A stretch of 32,670 nt of DNA from Clostridiales bacterium (GTDB lineage: Bacteria; Bacillota; Clostridia; Saccharofermentanales; Saccharofermentanaceae), in NCBI GenBank assembly GCA_017545245.1, contig JAFWPB010000029.1:1-32670 (forward strand). Direction: 5' to 3'. The notes below the pieces were generated by a model. That model ran no database searches, was not told where the DNA came from, and worked only from the letters and a program-made list of their open reading frames with translations. Positions 32,473 to 32,670 of the stretch are shown one piece after another. The position numbers and the translations under genes are program-made. The stretch's first letter is position 1. The number at the start of each line of letters is the position of its first letter.

Positions 32473-32487
32473 GGGGTTGTCTCAAAA
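32473..32487. mobile_element. Possible insertion-sequence end
   Basis: GGGGTTGTCTCAAAA starts five bases after the HD-GYP stop. Its GGGG(C/T)TGTCTCAAAA form resembles the terminal repeats of several Firmicutes IS families, such as IS1182-like elements. No transposase reading frame is present in the remaining 180 bases, so the element would continue beyond the window or be a remnant. No target duplication can be checked. Confidence 0.35.
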
Positions 32488-32604
32488 TGTTCTGTTTCAT
32501 TGAAGCCCGGATTTCGGCCGTATATTAGAGAAGTGGGCAAATGCCTGAAGTCTTTTAGGGTCGGCCGCGGCGCTAGTGCTTTTCGAGCAGTGGGATAGGG
32601 GCGA

Positions 32605-32640
32605 TAAGTCGTAAACGTCGAAATTACAGAAAACGACTTA
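32605..32640. repeat. Inverted repeat near the right edge
   Basis: TAAGTCGT (32605-32612) and ACGACTTA (32633-32640) form a perfect 8-base inverted repeat with a 20-base spacer. No T-run follows, so it is not a typical terminator. It lies inside the possible mobile-element sequence and may be part of it. Confidence 0.4.
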
Positions 32641-32670
32641 CAAATCGGTTCTTCACGGAAATCGTGGGAA

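Noticed and set aside
30804..32540. 578-codon open frame on the minus strand across the HD-GYP gene
   Set aside because: Antisense shadow of a clearly recognised gene; its sequence is a low-information, Asp/His-rich product with no motif.
1..32670. CRISPR arrays, tRNA genes and prophage genes
   Set aside because: No regularly spaced repeats, no tRNA-like cloverleaf sequence and no phage structural or integrase genes were recognised.

Overview
The window looks like a chromosomal segment from an anaerobic, Gram-positive-type Firmicute of class Clostridia. The evidence is the gene order rpmH-rnpA-yidD-yidC-jag-mnmE-mnmG-rsmG, strong AGGAGG-type ribosome binding sites, consensus sigma-A promoters, a jag/spoIIIJ pair, Thr-rich lipoproteins, a BaiN/HI0933-type flavoprotein and a CD1871A-type CXXC mini-protein. 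I cannot fix the genus. GC content is moderate. Most genes are on the minus strand, which suggests (inference) that replication enters from the right.

Left edge (1-2410): the first bases are the 5' end of a 16S rRNA gene running leftward off the window, with its leader and a near-consensus promoter. Next come a minus-strand Thr-rich lipoprotein with a strong terminator, and a plus-strand LDH/MDH-family gene with a consensus-like promoter, a possible Rex operator and a perfect terminator.

2440-8484: gyrA is followed by a D,D-carboxypeptidase on the minus strand. Divergent from gyrA is an ECF sigma factor with a single-pass anti-sigma-like partner. An ECF-type promoter sits just upstream of the sigma gene and suggests autoregulation.

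8511-16585: this is the conserved origin-proximal block of translation and membrane-insertion genes: L34, RNase P protein, YidD, YidC, Jag/KhpB, the tRNA U34 modification pair MnmE/MnmG and the 16S methyltransferase RsmG, with an AEC transporter translationally coupled at the end. A hairpin terminator overlaps the rpmH stop. dnaA, the usual upstream neighbour of rpmH, is absent.

16593-23824: in its place is a tight minus-strand run, apparently driven by one strong promoter near 23800. In transcription order it encodes a membrane-anchored beta-propeller protein, two unrecognised proteins, a P-loop nucleoside kinase-like protein, a MetA-family homoserine acyltransferase with the acetyl-CoA-specific Glu111, the NAD(P)HX dehydratase NnrD and alanine racemase.

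23980-28827: a large polytopic GT-C-like membrane protein and a BaiN-type flavoprotein lie on the minus strand. D-Ala-D-Ala ligase is divergent on the plus strand. Alr, Ddl and the carboxypeptidase together cover D-alanine supply, use and removal in peptidoglycan.

28815-30654: a compact three-gene unit encodes a TlpA/thioredoxin-like lipoprotein, a 59-residue membrane protein ending in a CXXC motif and a polytopic 4Fe-4S protein. It looks like a membrane electron-transfer module delivering reducing power to an extracytoplasmic thiol protein. It is the most interesting functional cassette here.

Right edge: a 7-TM HD-GYP protein (probable cyclic-di-GMP phosphodiesterase) is transcribed divergently from the thioredoxin module. 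Both use extended -10 promoters around an inverted repeat. Five bases after its stop lies a sequence resembling an insertion-sequence end. No tRNA or CRISPR array was seen.
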